Shown piece after piece: positions 34,321-42,209 of a stretch of DNA of 51,290 nucleotides (its first letter is position 1; every line of letters begins with the position of its first letter). A program made the translations under genes and the position numbers. Location of the stretch: NCBI GenBank assembly GCA_964451785.1, contig CAYVJG010000019.1, positions 1 through 51,290 of the forward strand. Reading direction: 5' to 3'. The notes under the pieces were generated by a model. The model did not search any database and was not told where the DNA came from. It worked only from the letters and a program-made list of their open reading frames with translations. Origin of the DNA: JAJYSO01 sp964451785 (GTDB taxonomy: Bacteria; Bacteroidota; Bacteroidia; Flavobacteriales; Flavobacteriaceae).

Positions 34321-34836
34321 ATGCCAGTAAAAATCAGATTACAACGTCACGGAAAAAAAGGAAAACCTTTTTATTGGATTGTTGCCGCTGACTCTCGCGC
34401 AAAACGCGATGGTAAGTATCTTGAAAAATTAGGTACTTATAACCCATTAACTAATCCTGCAACAGTTAATCTTGACGTTGACGGAGCCGTAAAATGGTTA
34501 CAAAACGGAGCTCAACCAAGCGACACAGCTCGCAATTTGCTTTCTTCAAAAGGCGTTATGCTTAAAAATCACCTCCTTATCGGAGTGAACAAAGGCGCTT
34601 TATCTCAAGAAGATGCAGACAAAAAATTCAACGCTTGGGTTGAAGAAAAAGAAGCTAAATTAGCTGCTCGCAAAGATGCGCATAACCAATCTAAAGCTGA
34701 CGCTAAAGCAAAAGCTTTAGAAGCAGAAAAAGAAGTTAATGCTAAACGTATCGCTTCACAAACTGTTGTTGAAGAAGCTCCTGCTGAAGAAGCTACTGAA
34801 GCTCAAGATACTGAAAACACTGAAGCTGAACAATAA
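34321..34836 (+). CDS. rpsP: 30S ribosomal protein S16
   Basis: Structural protein of the small ribosomal subunit. The S16 core is MPVKIRLQRHGKKGKPFYWIVAADSR through YLEKLGTYNP (residues 1-80). A charged C-terminal extension rich in Ala/Glu/Lys (about 105-171) brings it to 171 aa, roughly twice the E. coli protein; this extension is common in Bacteroidota. It leads the rpsP-rimM-trmN6 operon (17-bp gap to rimM). Confidence 0.98.
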   Translation: MPVKIRLQRHGKKGKPFYWIVAADSRAKRDGKYLEKLGTYNPLTNPATVNLDVDGAVKWLQNGAQPSDTARNLLSSKGVMLKNHLLIGVNKGALSQEDADKKFNAWVEEKEAKLAARKDAHNQSKADAKAKALEAEKEVNAKRIASQTVVEEAPAEEATEAQDTENTEAEQ

Positions 34837-34853
34837 ACTTAAGTTTCCGACAA

Positions 34854-35378
34854 ATGCAAAAAGTAGATTGTTTCTATTTGGGAACTGTTGTCGGTAAATT
34901 CAGCTTTAAAGGCGAAGTATTGATTAAACTCGATACCGATCAGCCTGAAGATTATCTCAATAAGGAATCAGTTTTTGTGGAAATCCACAACAACTTGATT
35001 CCTTTTTTTATTGAGCGCTGTAATTTACAAAAAAGCAACCTCCTGCGTGTAAAATTTGAGGAAGTCGACAGTGAAGCCGATGCCGATTTGCTCCTTAAAA
35101 AAAGTGTTTATTTACCACTTTCTCAACTTCCTGAGTTAGATGATGATCAGTTTTACTATCATGAAATCGCCGGATTTACCATCTTTGATACTGATTTTGG
35201 TAAAATAGGCACCTTAAAATATGTCGATGACAGCAATGCGCAAGCCCTTTTTGTCATTGACCACAACAACACAGAAGTTTTAGTACCGGTCAATGATGAT
35301 TTTATTGCCGAAATTGACAAAATTAAACAAGAAATCACGCTCCAGCTTCCTGAAGGTTTAATCGACCTTTACCTATAA
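34854..35378 (+). CDS. rimM: Ribosome maturation factor RimM
   Basis: Assists 16S rRNA processing and 30S head assembly by binding S19. N-terminal domain with DCFYLGTVVGKFSFKGEVLIK and, after about residue 100, a PRC-barrel (YYHEIAGFTIFD, EVLVPVNDDFIAEID, ITLQLPEGLIDLYL). 174 aa, normal. It follows rpsP by 17 bp, a conserved pairing, and precedes the tRNA methyltransferase by 7 bp. Confidence 0.97.
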   Translation: MQKVDCFYLGTVVGKFSFKGEVLIKLDTDQPEDYLNKESVFVEIHNNLIPFFIERCNLQKSNLLRVKFEEVDSEADADLLLKKSVYLPLSQLPELDDDQFYYHEIAGFTIFDTDFGKIGTLKYVDDSNAQALFVIDHNNTEVLVPVNDDFIAEIDKIKQEITLQLPEGLIDLYL

Positions 35379-35385
35379 TCACACT

Positions 35386-36105
35386 ATGGCTGAACCCTTT
35401 AAATTTAAAGCTTTTCAAGTTCATCAAGACCAATGCGCCATGAAGGTAGGCACTGACGGCGTATTATTGGGAGCCTGGACCGATATAGCACATCAACCTA
35501 ATTCTATTTTAGATATAGGCAGTGGCACCGGACTTATCGCCTTGATGCTAGCGCAACGCAGCCCGGCTGAGCTAATCGATGCGGTTGAATTCAACACTAA
35601 TGCCTACATTCAAGCCGTAGAAAACTTTGAAGCTAGTCCTTGGGGAGATCGCTTGTTTTGCTATCACGCCGATTTTAAGGAATTTGCTCAAGAAATGGAT
35701 GAACCTTATGACCTCATCGTTTCAAACCCTCCGTTTTTTGAAGCTCCAAAGGCAGATTACGCCATTGATGAAGCGCGCAAAACAGCGCGATTTACAGACC
35801 AACTCAACTTTACTGAACTCCTAAAAGGCGTCAATCAACTATTGAGTGAACACGGCCAATTTTCGGTAATTATCCCCTTTCATTTACAGGAAGATTTTGT
35901 GTCTACAGCACTAAAATTCGATTTGTATTTACAACGTCATACCCGCGTTAAAGGTCAAGAAGGAGCTAAAGTCAAACGAAGTTTATTACAGTTTGGCCAC
36001 TCGCAACTGCCTGTTGACACAAATGATTTAACACTCGAAATTTCACGCCATCACTACACCCCTGAATACCGAGATTTAACCAAGGATTTCTACCTCAACT
36101 TATAA
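35386..36105 (+). CDS. tRNA1(Val) (adenine37-N6)-methyltransferase family
   Basis: SAM-dependent methyltransferase of the TrmN6/YfiC family, which makes m6A37 in valine tRNA. It has FKAFQVHQDQCAMKVGTDGVLLGAW, the SAM loop ILDIGSGTGLIALMLAQ and the catalytic motif VSNPPFFEAP. 239 aa, full length. It is third in the rpsP operon, with a 7-bp gap after rimM. The dispersed repeat starts at the base following its stop codon, and a shared terminator follows at 36236-36265. Confidence 0.92.
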   Translation: MAEPFKFKAFQVHQDQCAMKVGTDGVLLGAWTDIAHQPNSILDIGSGTGLIALMLAQRSPAELIDAVEFNTNAYIQAVENFEASPWGDRLFCYHADFKEFAQEMDEPYDLIVSNPPFFEAPKADYAIDEARKTARFTDQLNFTELLKGVNQLLSEHGQFSVIIPFHLQEDFVSTALKFDLYLQRHTRVKGQEGAKVKRSLLQFGHSQLPVDTNDLTLEISRHHYTPEYRDLTKDFYLNL

Positions 36106-36237
36106 TTAATACCGTATGTATAAATCAAATAGTCCAATTTCGACTTTGTCTCATTGTACGAGTAATTTATGAACCACGGTATTATACCTATAAAAAATAT
36201 TATAAATCGGACTAAAAAATAATTCTAACTGGTATAA
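36106..36237 (+). repeat. Dispersed intergenic repeat, full copy (132 bp)
   Basis: It runs from TTAATACCGTATG to ACTGGTATAA. The ends are imperfect inverted repeats (TTAATACC against TTATACCA). Sections matching the copy at 39765-39875 include AGTCCAATTTCGAC, TCTCATTGTAC and ATTATACC-ATAAAAAATATTAT. It lies between convergent genes and abuts a terminator hairpin. Confidence 0.85.
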
Positions 36238-36265
36238 AATACCCGCCAAAAAGACGAGTATTTTT
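36236..36265. terminator. Bidirectional terminator abutting the dispersed repeat
   Basis: Stem AAAATAC-c-CG / CG-a-GTATTTT followed by T, between the tRNA methyltransferase and saccharopine dehydrogenase genes. Confidence 0.75.
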
Positions 36266-36281
36266 AAGTCTTCACTTAGGT

Positions 36282-37652
36282 TTAACCATTGACATTATTA
36301 GGATTATAACCTATATACGCTACCTCTTTTTCATTAAATTGAATGCCGTAATTGGTCAATTCTTTTAAAATTGGTTCGTAAACTTCTTTGTTTATAGGGC
36401 GGTGTACACCTGGAGTTACAATCTCGTTATTAAGAATCTTCAAGGCCGCCATAGCCACGGGATAACCTACAGTTTTAGCCATGGCTGTATACGTTTGATC
36501 TTCACCTATAAAAGCCATGGTTGAATCAATTTGCTTCATTTCTCCATGGAGTTCATACCCAAATTTATGATACATCACTATCATATCTTTGTCATCTGGT
36601 TTAAGCGTCCAACTCTCTTCTAAAATTTTCTGTAAGGCTTGCGCCGGCGTGGCCTCCTTAATGCCTATTTTTTTATCAGGATTGAACAAGTCGAGTTCTT
36701 CCAATTTTGCCCAGCGCACATCGTCTTGATCTATTTTAAGGTTGTAGCGCGTTTTGAGTTCAACAGAATCTGTAGGTGAATATGGCAAAAATGCATTGAC
36801 AAAGTCTCGGTAACTCATCTCTTCGCTCCCCTGCATCACATAAGTATCATCAGTCATTCCCAATTGCACAAACATATTCCAGGCACGACTAAAGCCCACG
36901 CGGCGCAAGGTACCCCTATAAATTGTTTTGACATCCTCTAGACCATAAATCGAGCGATATTTTAAAGAATTGCGATTAGCTAAGCCTTCAAAACGCCCAT
37001 AGCCGTCGATATCCAAAAATTCAGTTCGTCTAAACAGTCGGTGGTAAGGAATGTATTTATATTGGTTTTCTTGAATAAATTCGGCAGCACCTCCTTGACC
37101 AGCTACCACAACATTTCGTGGATTCCACGTAAATTTATAATGCCAGAGGTTATCATCACTTTCTGGCGCCACTAATCCACCGGTAAAGGACTCAAAAGAA
37201 ACCACTTTCCCTCCCTTTTCTCTAATGTGGTCAATAACTTGCATAGCACTCATATGATCAATTCCAGGATCGACGCCAATTTCATTCATAAACACGAGGT
37301 TTTCAGCTTTTACTTTTTCATCTAGCGCCCACATTTCATCACTTACATAAGATGGCGTAACGAGGTGTTTACGGAGTTTAAGGCAGGTTTTAGCTACTTT
37401 AATATGAAATCGCGCCGGAATCATTGAAATAACCACATCAGCTGCTGCAACAGCTTTAGTTCGCGCTTCTTTATCGAAGACATCTAGACTAACAGCTGTA
37501 GTATGTGGGTGGTTTCCAGCGTATTTTTGAGCGTGCTCAAGAGAAATATCGCCAATTGTAATGTGTAGATTTTCAGAATCAGATTTAGCTTGAAGGTACG
37601 TCATCAAAGCCGAAGTAGATTTTCCGGCTCCAATAATTAAAATGTTTCGCAT
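36282..37652 (-). CDS. Saccharopine dehydrogenase family protein
   Basis: NAD(P)-dependent dehydrogenase of lysine metabolism (saccharopine to or from aminoadipate semialdehyde plus glutamate), resembling the Lys9/LYS9-type enzyme. The N-terminal Rossmann motif is MRNILIIGAGKSTSALMTYL, followed by ADVVISMIPARFH, VDPGIDHMSAMQVIDHI and SFTGGLVAPESDDNLWHYKFTW, and a long C-terminal substrate domain. 456 aa, normal. It probably functions in lysine degradation, but no other gene of that route is near. Divergent from the DUF423 gene, with an exact -7 element at 37685-37692. Confidence 0.92.
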   Translation of the reverse strand: MRNILIIGAGKSTSALMTYLQAKSDSENLHITIGDISLEHAQKYAGNHPHTTAVSLDVFDKEARTKAVAAADVVISMIPARFHIKVAKTCLKLRKHLVTPSYVSDEMWALDEKVKAENLVFMNEIGVDPGIDHMSAMQVIDHIREKGGKVVSFESFTGGLVAPESDDNLWHYKFTWNPRNVVVAGQGGAAEFIQENQYKYIPYHRLFRRTEFLDIDGYGRFEGLANRNSLKYRSIYGLEDVKTIYRGTLRRVGFSRAWNMFVQLGMTDDTYVMQGSEEMSYRDFVNAFLPYSPTDSVELKTRYNLKIDQDDVRWAKLEELDLFNPDKKIGIKEATPAQALQKILEESWTLKPDDKDMIVMYHKFGYELHGEMKQIDSTMAFIGEDQTYTAMAKTVGYPVAMAALKILNNEIVTPGVHRPINKEVYEPILKELTNYGIQFNEKEVAYIGYNPNNVNG

Positions 37653-37684
37653 GTTGGTTTTGTTGTTTAAATTTGTCAGTTAAA

Positions 37685-37692
37685 CAAATGTA
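37685..37692 (-). promoter_or_regulatory. -7 promoter element of the saccharopine dehydrogenase gene
   Basis: The minus strand reads TACATTTG, an exact TAnnTTTG match, 32 bp upstream of the start and 6 bp before the divergent DUF423 ATG. Confidence 0.6.
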
Positions 37693-37698
37693 ATCATT

Positions 37699-38109
37699 AT
37701 GAGCAAAGCAGAAAGTACATACCGAAAAAAATTGTTAATTTTAGGCGCCATCCTCGGCGGATTAAGTGTTGTGCTTGGCGCTTATGGCGCACATGGATTA
37801 AAACCTTTAATTTCTGCTGAAAATATTGCAGTTTTTGAAACCGGCGTACGCTTTCAGATGTATCACGGTTTGTTGGCTCTCATTGTGGGAAGTCTCGGGT
37901 TTTTAAATGTAAAAATCTACAAATCATTGTTTTTTCTATTGCTCAGTGGTGTAATCTTATTTTCAGGATCAATATATGGACTTGCAACCAACGCTCTCAC
38001 TAGCTTTGACTTTACAAAGGTTGCCCTACTGACCCCTTTAGGCGGTTTATTATTAATCAGCGCTTGGGGCGTATTGATTGTTAGTTTGTTAAAAATAAAA
38101 GCGCTTTAA
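37699..38109 (+). CDS. DUF423 family membrane protein
   Basis: Small inner-membrane protein of unknown function (YgdD-like). It has four hydrophobic segments (about 9-30, 48-68, 72-92 and 102-130) and the family signature LGAYGAHGLKPLIS...VFETGVRFQMYHGLLAL. 136 aa. It is divergent from saccharopine dehydrogenase by 46 bp and precedes pckA, which has its own promoter beginning just after this stop codon. Confidence 0.9.
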   Translation: MSKAESTYRKKLLILGAILGGLSVVLGAYGAHGLKPLISAENIAVFETGVRFQMYHGLLALIVGSLGFLNVKIYKSLFFLLLSGVILFSGSIYGLATNALTSFDFTKVALLTPLGGLLLISAWGVLIVSLLKIKAL

Positions 38110-38112
38110 CCT

Positions 38113-38141
38113 TTTGCAAATGGTTTTTATGTGTACTTTTG
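38113..38141 (+). promoter_or_regulatory. pckA promoter
   Basis: TTTG (38113-38116), a 17-bp spacer and TACTTTTG (38134-38141). Both boxes match the Bacteroidota consensus exactly. It lies 25 bp upstream of the ATG at 38167. Confidence 0.8.
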
Positions 38142-38166
38142 TTTTCTAAACCAGAATCATAAATTT

Positions 38167-39768
38167 ATGTTTTCAGACAACAAAGCCATTAAACAGCCGT
38201 CAATGACCGGCTATGGCCTGAACACAAAAGAAGAAAATGTACACTATCAATTAACTCCTAAAGACCTACAACGCATCACTGTTGATAGCGGACAAGGTCA
38301 AGAAACTGCAAACGGCGTTTTAGCAATTGAAACCGGTGAGTTTACCGGGCGTTCTCCTAAAGATCGTTTTATTGTAAAAGATGAAGTCACTGAAAACGAA
38401 GTGTGGTGGGGAGACATCAACATCCCTTTTTCACCTGACAAATTTGACGCCTTATACGATAGAGTTATCACTTACTTAGCTGATAAAGACATCTATGTTC
38501 GTGATGCTTATGCCTGTGGTGCTGATGATTATCGTCTTAACATCAGAGCCATTAATGAATATCCATGGGGAAACATGTTTGTATATAACATGTTTTTACG
38601 CCCAACTTTCGATGAATTAGATCATTTTAAAGAAGACTGGCTTATTGTTAATGCCCCTGGATTTATGGCTAATCCTGAAGAAGACGGCACACGCCAACAC
38701 AATTTTGCTGTTTTAAACTTTAAGCGAAAAATTGCCTTAATCGGCGGTACAGCGTATACCGGAGAAATTAAAAAAGGTATTTTTTCAGCTTTAAATATGA
38801 TTATGCCTGTTGACCGCAATACACTAGCGATGCACTGCTCAGCTAATGTAGGCAAAGATGGCAACACTGCTATCTTCTTTGGCTTATCTGGTACTGGAAA
38901 AACTACTTTATCGGCTGATCCTGAGCGCAAGCTTATCGGTGATGACGAACACGGCTGGACACCGGATAACCGCGTATTCAACTTTGAAGGCGGCTGTTAT
39001 GCTAAGGTTATCAACTTATCACAAGAAAAAGAACCGGACATCTACAACGCCATTAAACCAGGAGCTATTTTAGAAAATGTCATCTTAAAAGCAAATGGCG
39101 AAGTTGATTTTACAGACACTTCAATAACCCAAAACACTCGGGTAAGCTATCCTATTGAGCACATTGAGAATATTGCTCAACCTTCAGTAGGTAAAAATCC
39201 TAAAAACATATTCTTGTTAACCGCTGATGCTTTTGGTGTGTTGCCTCCAATCAGCAAGTTGACTCCAGGACAAGCGGCTTATCACTTTATCAGTGGATAC
39301 ACGGCAAAAGTAGCCGGAACTGAAGCAGGAATCAATGAACCCGTACCAAGTTTTTCGGCTTGTTTTGGTGCGCCATTTATGCCGTTACATCCAACGCGTT
39401 ATGCTGAAATGCTCAGCGCCAAAATGCAAGAAGCCGGCACTAACGTATGGTTAGTCAACACTGGATGGACTGGCGGCGCTTATGGCACAGGAAAACGCAT
39501 GAACCTTAAGTATACACGAGCTATGGTTTCTGCGGCTTTAAATGGCGATTTAAACACTGTAGATTATAAAACACATGCTGTCTTTGGCTTACAAATGCCG
39601 ACCAGCTGTCCTAAAGTTCCAGCTGAAGTTTTAGATCCACGTGAAACTTGGGCTGACAAATCAGCTTATGACGCTAAAGCTCAGGAGCTTTCTACACATT
39701 TTAAAGAAAACTTCAAACAATTTGAAGCTTACGCTAATGATGAAATTATGGCGGCTCAACCCGCTTAA
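38167..39768 (+). CDS. pckA: Phosphoenolpyruvate carboxykinase (ATP)
   Basis: First committed step of gluconeogenesis: oxaloacetate plus ATP gives PEP, ADP and CO2. I take the ATG at 38167 (MFSDNKAIKQPSMTGYGL) because an exact promoter occupies the upstream in-frame extension. Motifs are FTGRSPKDRFIV, the P-loop FFGLSGTGKTTLSADPER (GLSGTGKTT from residue 239), LIGDDEHGW and NTGWTGGAYGTGKRM. 533 aa, full length. The stop codon TAA is part of the left end of a dispersed repeat, so that element may have inserted exactly at the gene end. Confidence 0.97.
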   Translation: MFSDNKAIKQPSMTGYGLNTKEENVHYQLTPKDLQRITVDSGQGQETANGVLAIETGEFTGRSPKDRFIVKDEVTENEVWWGDINIPFSPDKFDALYDRVITYLADKDIYVRDAYACGADDYRLNIRAINEYPWGNMFVYNMFLRPTFDELDHFKEDWLIVNAPGFMANPEEDGTRQHNFAVLNFKRKIALIGGTAYTGEIKKGIFSALNMIMPVDRNTLAMHCSANVGKDGNTAIFFGLSGTGKTTLSADPERKLIGDDEHGWTPDNRVFNFEGGCYAKVINLSQEKEPDIYNAIKPGAILENVILKANGEVDFTDTSITQNTRVSYPIEHIENIAQPSVGKNPKNIFLLTADAFGVLPPISKLTPGQAAYHFISGYTAKVAGTEAGINEPVPSFSACFGAPFMPLHPTRYAEMLSAKMQEAGTNVWLVNTGWTGGAYGTGKRMNLKYTRAMVSAALNGDLNTVDYKTHAVFGLQMPTSCPKVPAEVLDPRETWADKSAYDAKAQELSTHFKENFKQFEAYANDEIMAAQPA

Positions 39769-39875
39769 TACCGTATGGACAAATTATATAGTCCAATTTC
39801 GACAGCAGTCTCATTGTACTATTAATTTGTTACCCACGGCATTATACCCATAAAAAATATTATGAATTGGTATAA
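39765..39875 (+). repeat. Dispersed intergenic repeat, 111-bp copy overlapping the pckA stop
   Basis: It runs TTAATACCGTATGGACAAAT to GAATTGGTATAA. It shares AGTCCAATTTCGAC, GTCTCATTGTAC, CCCACGGCATTATACCCAT and AAAAAATATTAT with the copy at 36106, allowing for small gaps. Its first bases contribute the pckA stop codon (39766-39768). Confidence 0.85.
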
Positions 39876-39896
39876 TTTAGAAAAATATAGCACCAT

Positions 39897-39928
39897 AAAA
39901 AAGCCAGATCGAATGATCTGGCTTTTTT
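39897..39928. terminator. Bidirectional terminator between pckA and hemD
   Basis: Stem AAAAAAGCCAGATC/GATCTGGCTTTTTT with GAAT loop: 14 bp, perfect, with U-tracts in both directions. Confidence 0.93.
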
Positions 39929-39974
39929 ATATCTTAATTATTCTTTGACCTACAAAAGAGTGGTTTAGAAAATC

Positions 39975-40721
39975 CTATTTTTTATTATTTAGTTTTATAT
40001 AGCGTTCTAAAGCCATCGTCATTGATGGACTTTCAGGGGTTGGGGCTTTAATATCAACTTTAAGACCATTGCGCTCTGCCGCTTTAATAGTCGAGTTTCC
40101 AAACACGGCAATACGGGTATTGTTTTGTTTAAAATCAGGGAAATTTTCAAAAAGTGATTTAATACCACTAGGACTGAAAAAGACAATCACATCATAAAAC
40201 ACGTCTTCTAGATGAGATAAATCACTGACTACGGTTTTGTAAAACACTGCTTGTTCCCAATCGAGCTCTAATTTTGTGAGCTGTTTAGGCACTGCTGGTT
40301 TAAGCATGTTAGAAGAAGGCAGTAAGAATTTTTCTTTTTTAAACTTCTTCAACATTGGAGACAAGTCTTTAATTGTCCGCTTGCCGACATAAATTTTGCG
40401 TTTTCTGTAAACTACATATTTTTGAAGATAATAGGCTACAGCTTCACTTGAACAAAAATACTTTAAAGAAATTGGGACTTCATAACGCATTTCTTTAGCA
40501 ATTCTAAAGAAATGATCTACAGCTTTACGGCTCGTCAAAATAATAGCCGTATAGTCTGCTAAATTAATTTTTTGGCGACGCACATGTTTAGCATCGACTC
40601 CTTCTACATGAATAAACGGCACAAAATCAACTTTTACTTTTTGCTTTTGTTCGAGCTCCGCATAAGGAGAGTTTTCAACCTTAGGCTCAGGCTGAGAAAC
40701 CAGAATTGTTTTCACTTTCAT
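39975..40721 (-). CDS. hemD: Uroporphyrinogen-III synthase
   Basis: Closes hydroxymethylbilane to uroporphyrinogen III in haem synthesis. The HemD family is poorly conserved. The assignment rests on the two-lobed alpha/beta pattern with ADYTAIILTSRKAVDHFFRIA, YDVIVFFSPSGIKSLFENFPDF and TRIAVFGNSTIKAAERNGLKVDIKAPTPESPSMTMAL. It also rests on pairing with the upstream DUF4271 gene, usual in Bacteroidota. 248 aa. It starts 33 bp after the DUF4271 stop codon and probably shares its transcript. Confidence 0.88.
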   Translation of the reverse strand: MKVKTILVSQPEPKVENSPYAELEQKQKVKVDFVPFIHVEGVDAKHVRRQKINLADYTAIILTSRKAVDHFFRIAKEMRYEVPISLKYFCSSEAVAYYLQKYVVYRKRKIYVGKRTIKDLSPMLKKFKKEKFLLPSSNMLKPAVPKQLTKLELDWEQAVFYKTVVSDLSHLEDVFYDVIVFFSPSGIKSLFENFPDFKQNNTRIAVFGNSTIKAAERNGLKVDIKAPTPESPSMTMALERYIKLNNKK

Positions 40722-40754
40722 AGCAAACCGGATTTTTTTAACTCTAAAACGAGG

Positions 40755-41408
40755 TTATGCAATCGCTTTATACAAGATATAATAAGGCGCAATTTCGAAA
40801 GTGCAAAGATACAAAATAAAGTAGAACACATTCGAATAAATTTGTTTTCGTCTTTTTTTGTAATAAAAACCAAGAAAAACGAGGTTTAAGCTGACAAAAA
40901 TCACAAAGAAAGACTTAAAAAATAAAATACTCCCTGACCATAAATAAGTCACTATAACAAGAAAAGGCAAAAGCAGTAATCCTAAAAAATTTTTATAGGT
41001 TAGTTTAAAAAAGATATAATCATTTAAGAATGTTTCAATATCAAAAAGCGTGGCAATAATTTTTTCAACAAGATATTTCCCAACTATAAACACTAAATAA
41101 AGCACTGCTATTTTGAGAAAAACCACATACGAATCAGAACTTACAGGGCGCAGCAAGGTATAGATATAGTACAGACCTAAAGCTACACATAAACTTTGCG
41201 CCAAAAAGAGTGTATACCCCAACTCTCCTATTAATTTAAGCGTACGTCTTCCTTCAGCAAAATATTTTTTTGACCACAGAATCCGAGTGAAATTATAAAA
41301 CTCTTCGCTAAATCTAGTTTTTGCATACACCAAAAGCAAAAGCACAATCACGAAGACCAGAGTCATCCAATCTTTAGTAACAATATGACGTGGAATCGCT
41401 TCAAGCAT
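40755..41408 (-). CDS. DUF4271 domain-containing membrane protein
   Basis: Inner-membrane protein of unknown function with about six hydrophobic helices spread over 217 aa. Examples are WMTLVFVIVLLLLVYAKT near the N-terminus and IFVSLNLVFLGFYYKK near the C-terminus. The ending YSNVFYFILYLCTFEIAPYYILYKAI is characteristic of DUF4271. It precedes hemD in an order conserved in Bacteroidota, which hints at a link to haem or the envelope but proves nothing. A -7 element (41459-41466) lies about 50 bp upstream. Confidence 0.87.
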   Translation of the reverse strand: MLEAIPRHIVTKDWMTLVFVIVLLLLVYAKTRFSEEFYNFTRILWSKKYFAEGRRTLKLIGELGYTLFLAQSLCVALGLYYIYTLLRPVSSDSYVVFLKIAVLYLVFIVGKYLVEKIIATLFDIETFLNDYIFFKLTYKNFLGLLLLPFLVIVTYLWSGSILFFKSFFVIFVSLNLVFLGFYYKKRRKQIYSNVFYFILYLCTFEIAPYYILYKAIA

Positions 41409-41458
41409 AGCGGTTTCAAGGGTTATATTTAAGTATATAGCAATCTTATATAAGTGGG

Positions 41459-41466
41459 CAAAATTA
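41459..41466 (-). promoter_or_regulatory. -7 promoter element of the DUF4271-hemD transcript
   Basis: The minus strand reads TAATTTTG, an exact TAnnTTTG match, between tdk and the DUF4271 gene. Confidence 0.5.
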
Positions 41467-41483
41467 AACTAATATGCAAATAA

Positions 41484-42119
41484 TTAGCGTTCATTTTTCG
41501 ATAAATCTTGAGCGTGGTCATCATTTGCCGAATCAGATTTGGGCGCGTGAATAGCTTTGTAGTACGCGGCTCTACTTAAAGGTTCGTATTCAGCAGTTTC
41601 ACCGAGCATCACCAAATCATTATTAGTTGATTTTCTAAAGCTGTAATGCGCTAAATTTCCTGTGCGTGTACACACCGCATGCACTTTAGTAACATATTCA
41701 GCTGTAGCCATCAAATTAGGCATAGGCCCAAAGGGGCGGCCTTGGAAATCCATATCTAATCCTGCAACAATAACACGGATTCCTGAATTAGCCAAATCAT
41801 TACAAACCCTGACAATCTCATCGTCAAAAAACTGAGCTTCATCAATACCTACCACATCACAATCAGCAGCTAACAGTGGAATATTAGCAGCGGCCGGCAC
41901 AGGTGTAGAGCGTATTTGACTAGCGTCATGAGAAACTACTAATTCATCGTCATAACGCGTATCTACAGCGGGTTTAAAGATTTCTACTTTCTGTTTAGCA
42001 AATTGAGCGCGTTTGAGTCGACGGATGAGTTCTTCGGTTTTTCCCGAAAACATACTGCCACAGATAACTTCTATCCAACCAAATTGCTCGTCCTGATTTA
42101 CGGTATTTTCAAGAAACAT
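41484..42119 (-). CDS. tdk: Thymidine kinase (type II)
   Basis: Salvage kinase making dTMP from thymidine. P-loop GSMFSGKTEEL (Gly21-Thr28), the acidic motif VVGIDEAQFFDDE with the catalytic Glu, and a lasso region HAVCTRTGNLAHYSFRKS. The structural-zinc cysteines of E. coli and human TK1 are mostly absent: only one Cys remains in the lasso. This appears usual for Bacteroidota. 211 aa. Divergent from the acidic hypothetical protein at 42210; no exact promoter motif was found for it. Confidence 0.95.
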   Translation of the reverse strand: MFLENTVNQDEQFGWIEVICGSMFSGKTEELIRRLKRAQFAKQKVEIFKPAVDTRYDDELVVSHDASQIRSTPVPAAANIPLLAADCDVVGIDEAQFFDDEIVRVCNDLANSGIRVIVAGLDMDFQGRPFGPMPNLMATAEYVTKVHAVCTRTGNLAHYSFRKSTNNDLVMLGETAEYEPLSRAAYYKAIHAPKSDSANDDHAQDLSKNER

Positions 42120-42209
42120 TTTGTACTTTTATGCGGTGAAACTCACCTCTGTTAAGAGGGAATAAAATTAATAAATATTCTTTTAAGCCCACTATAAACG
42201 TCAATTGTT

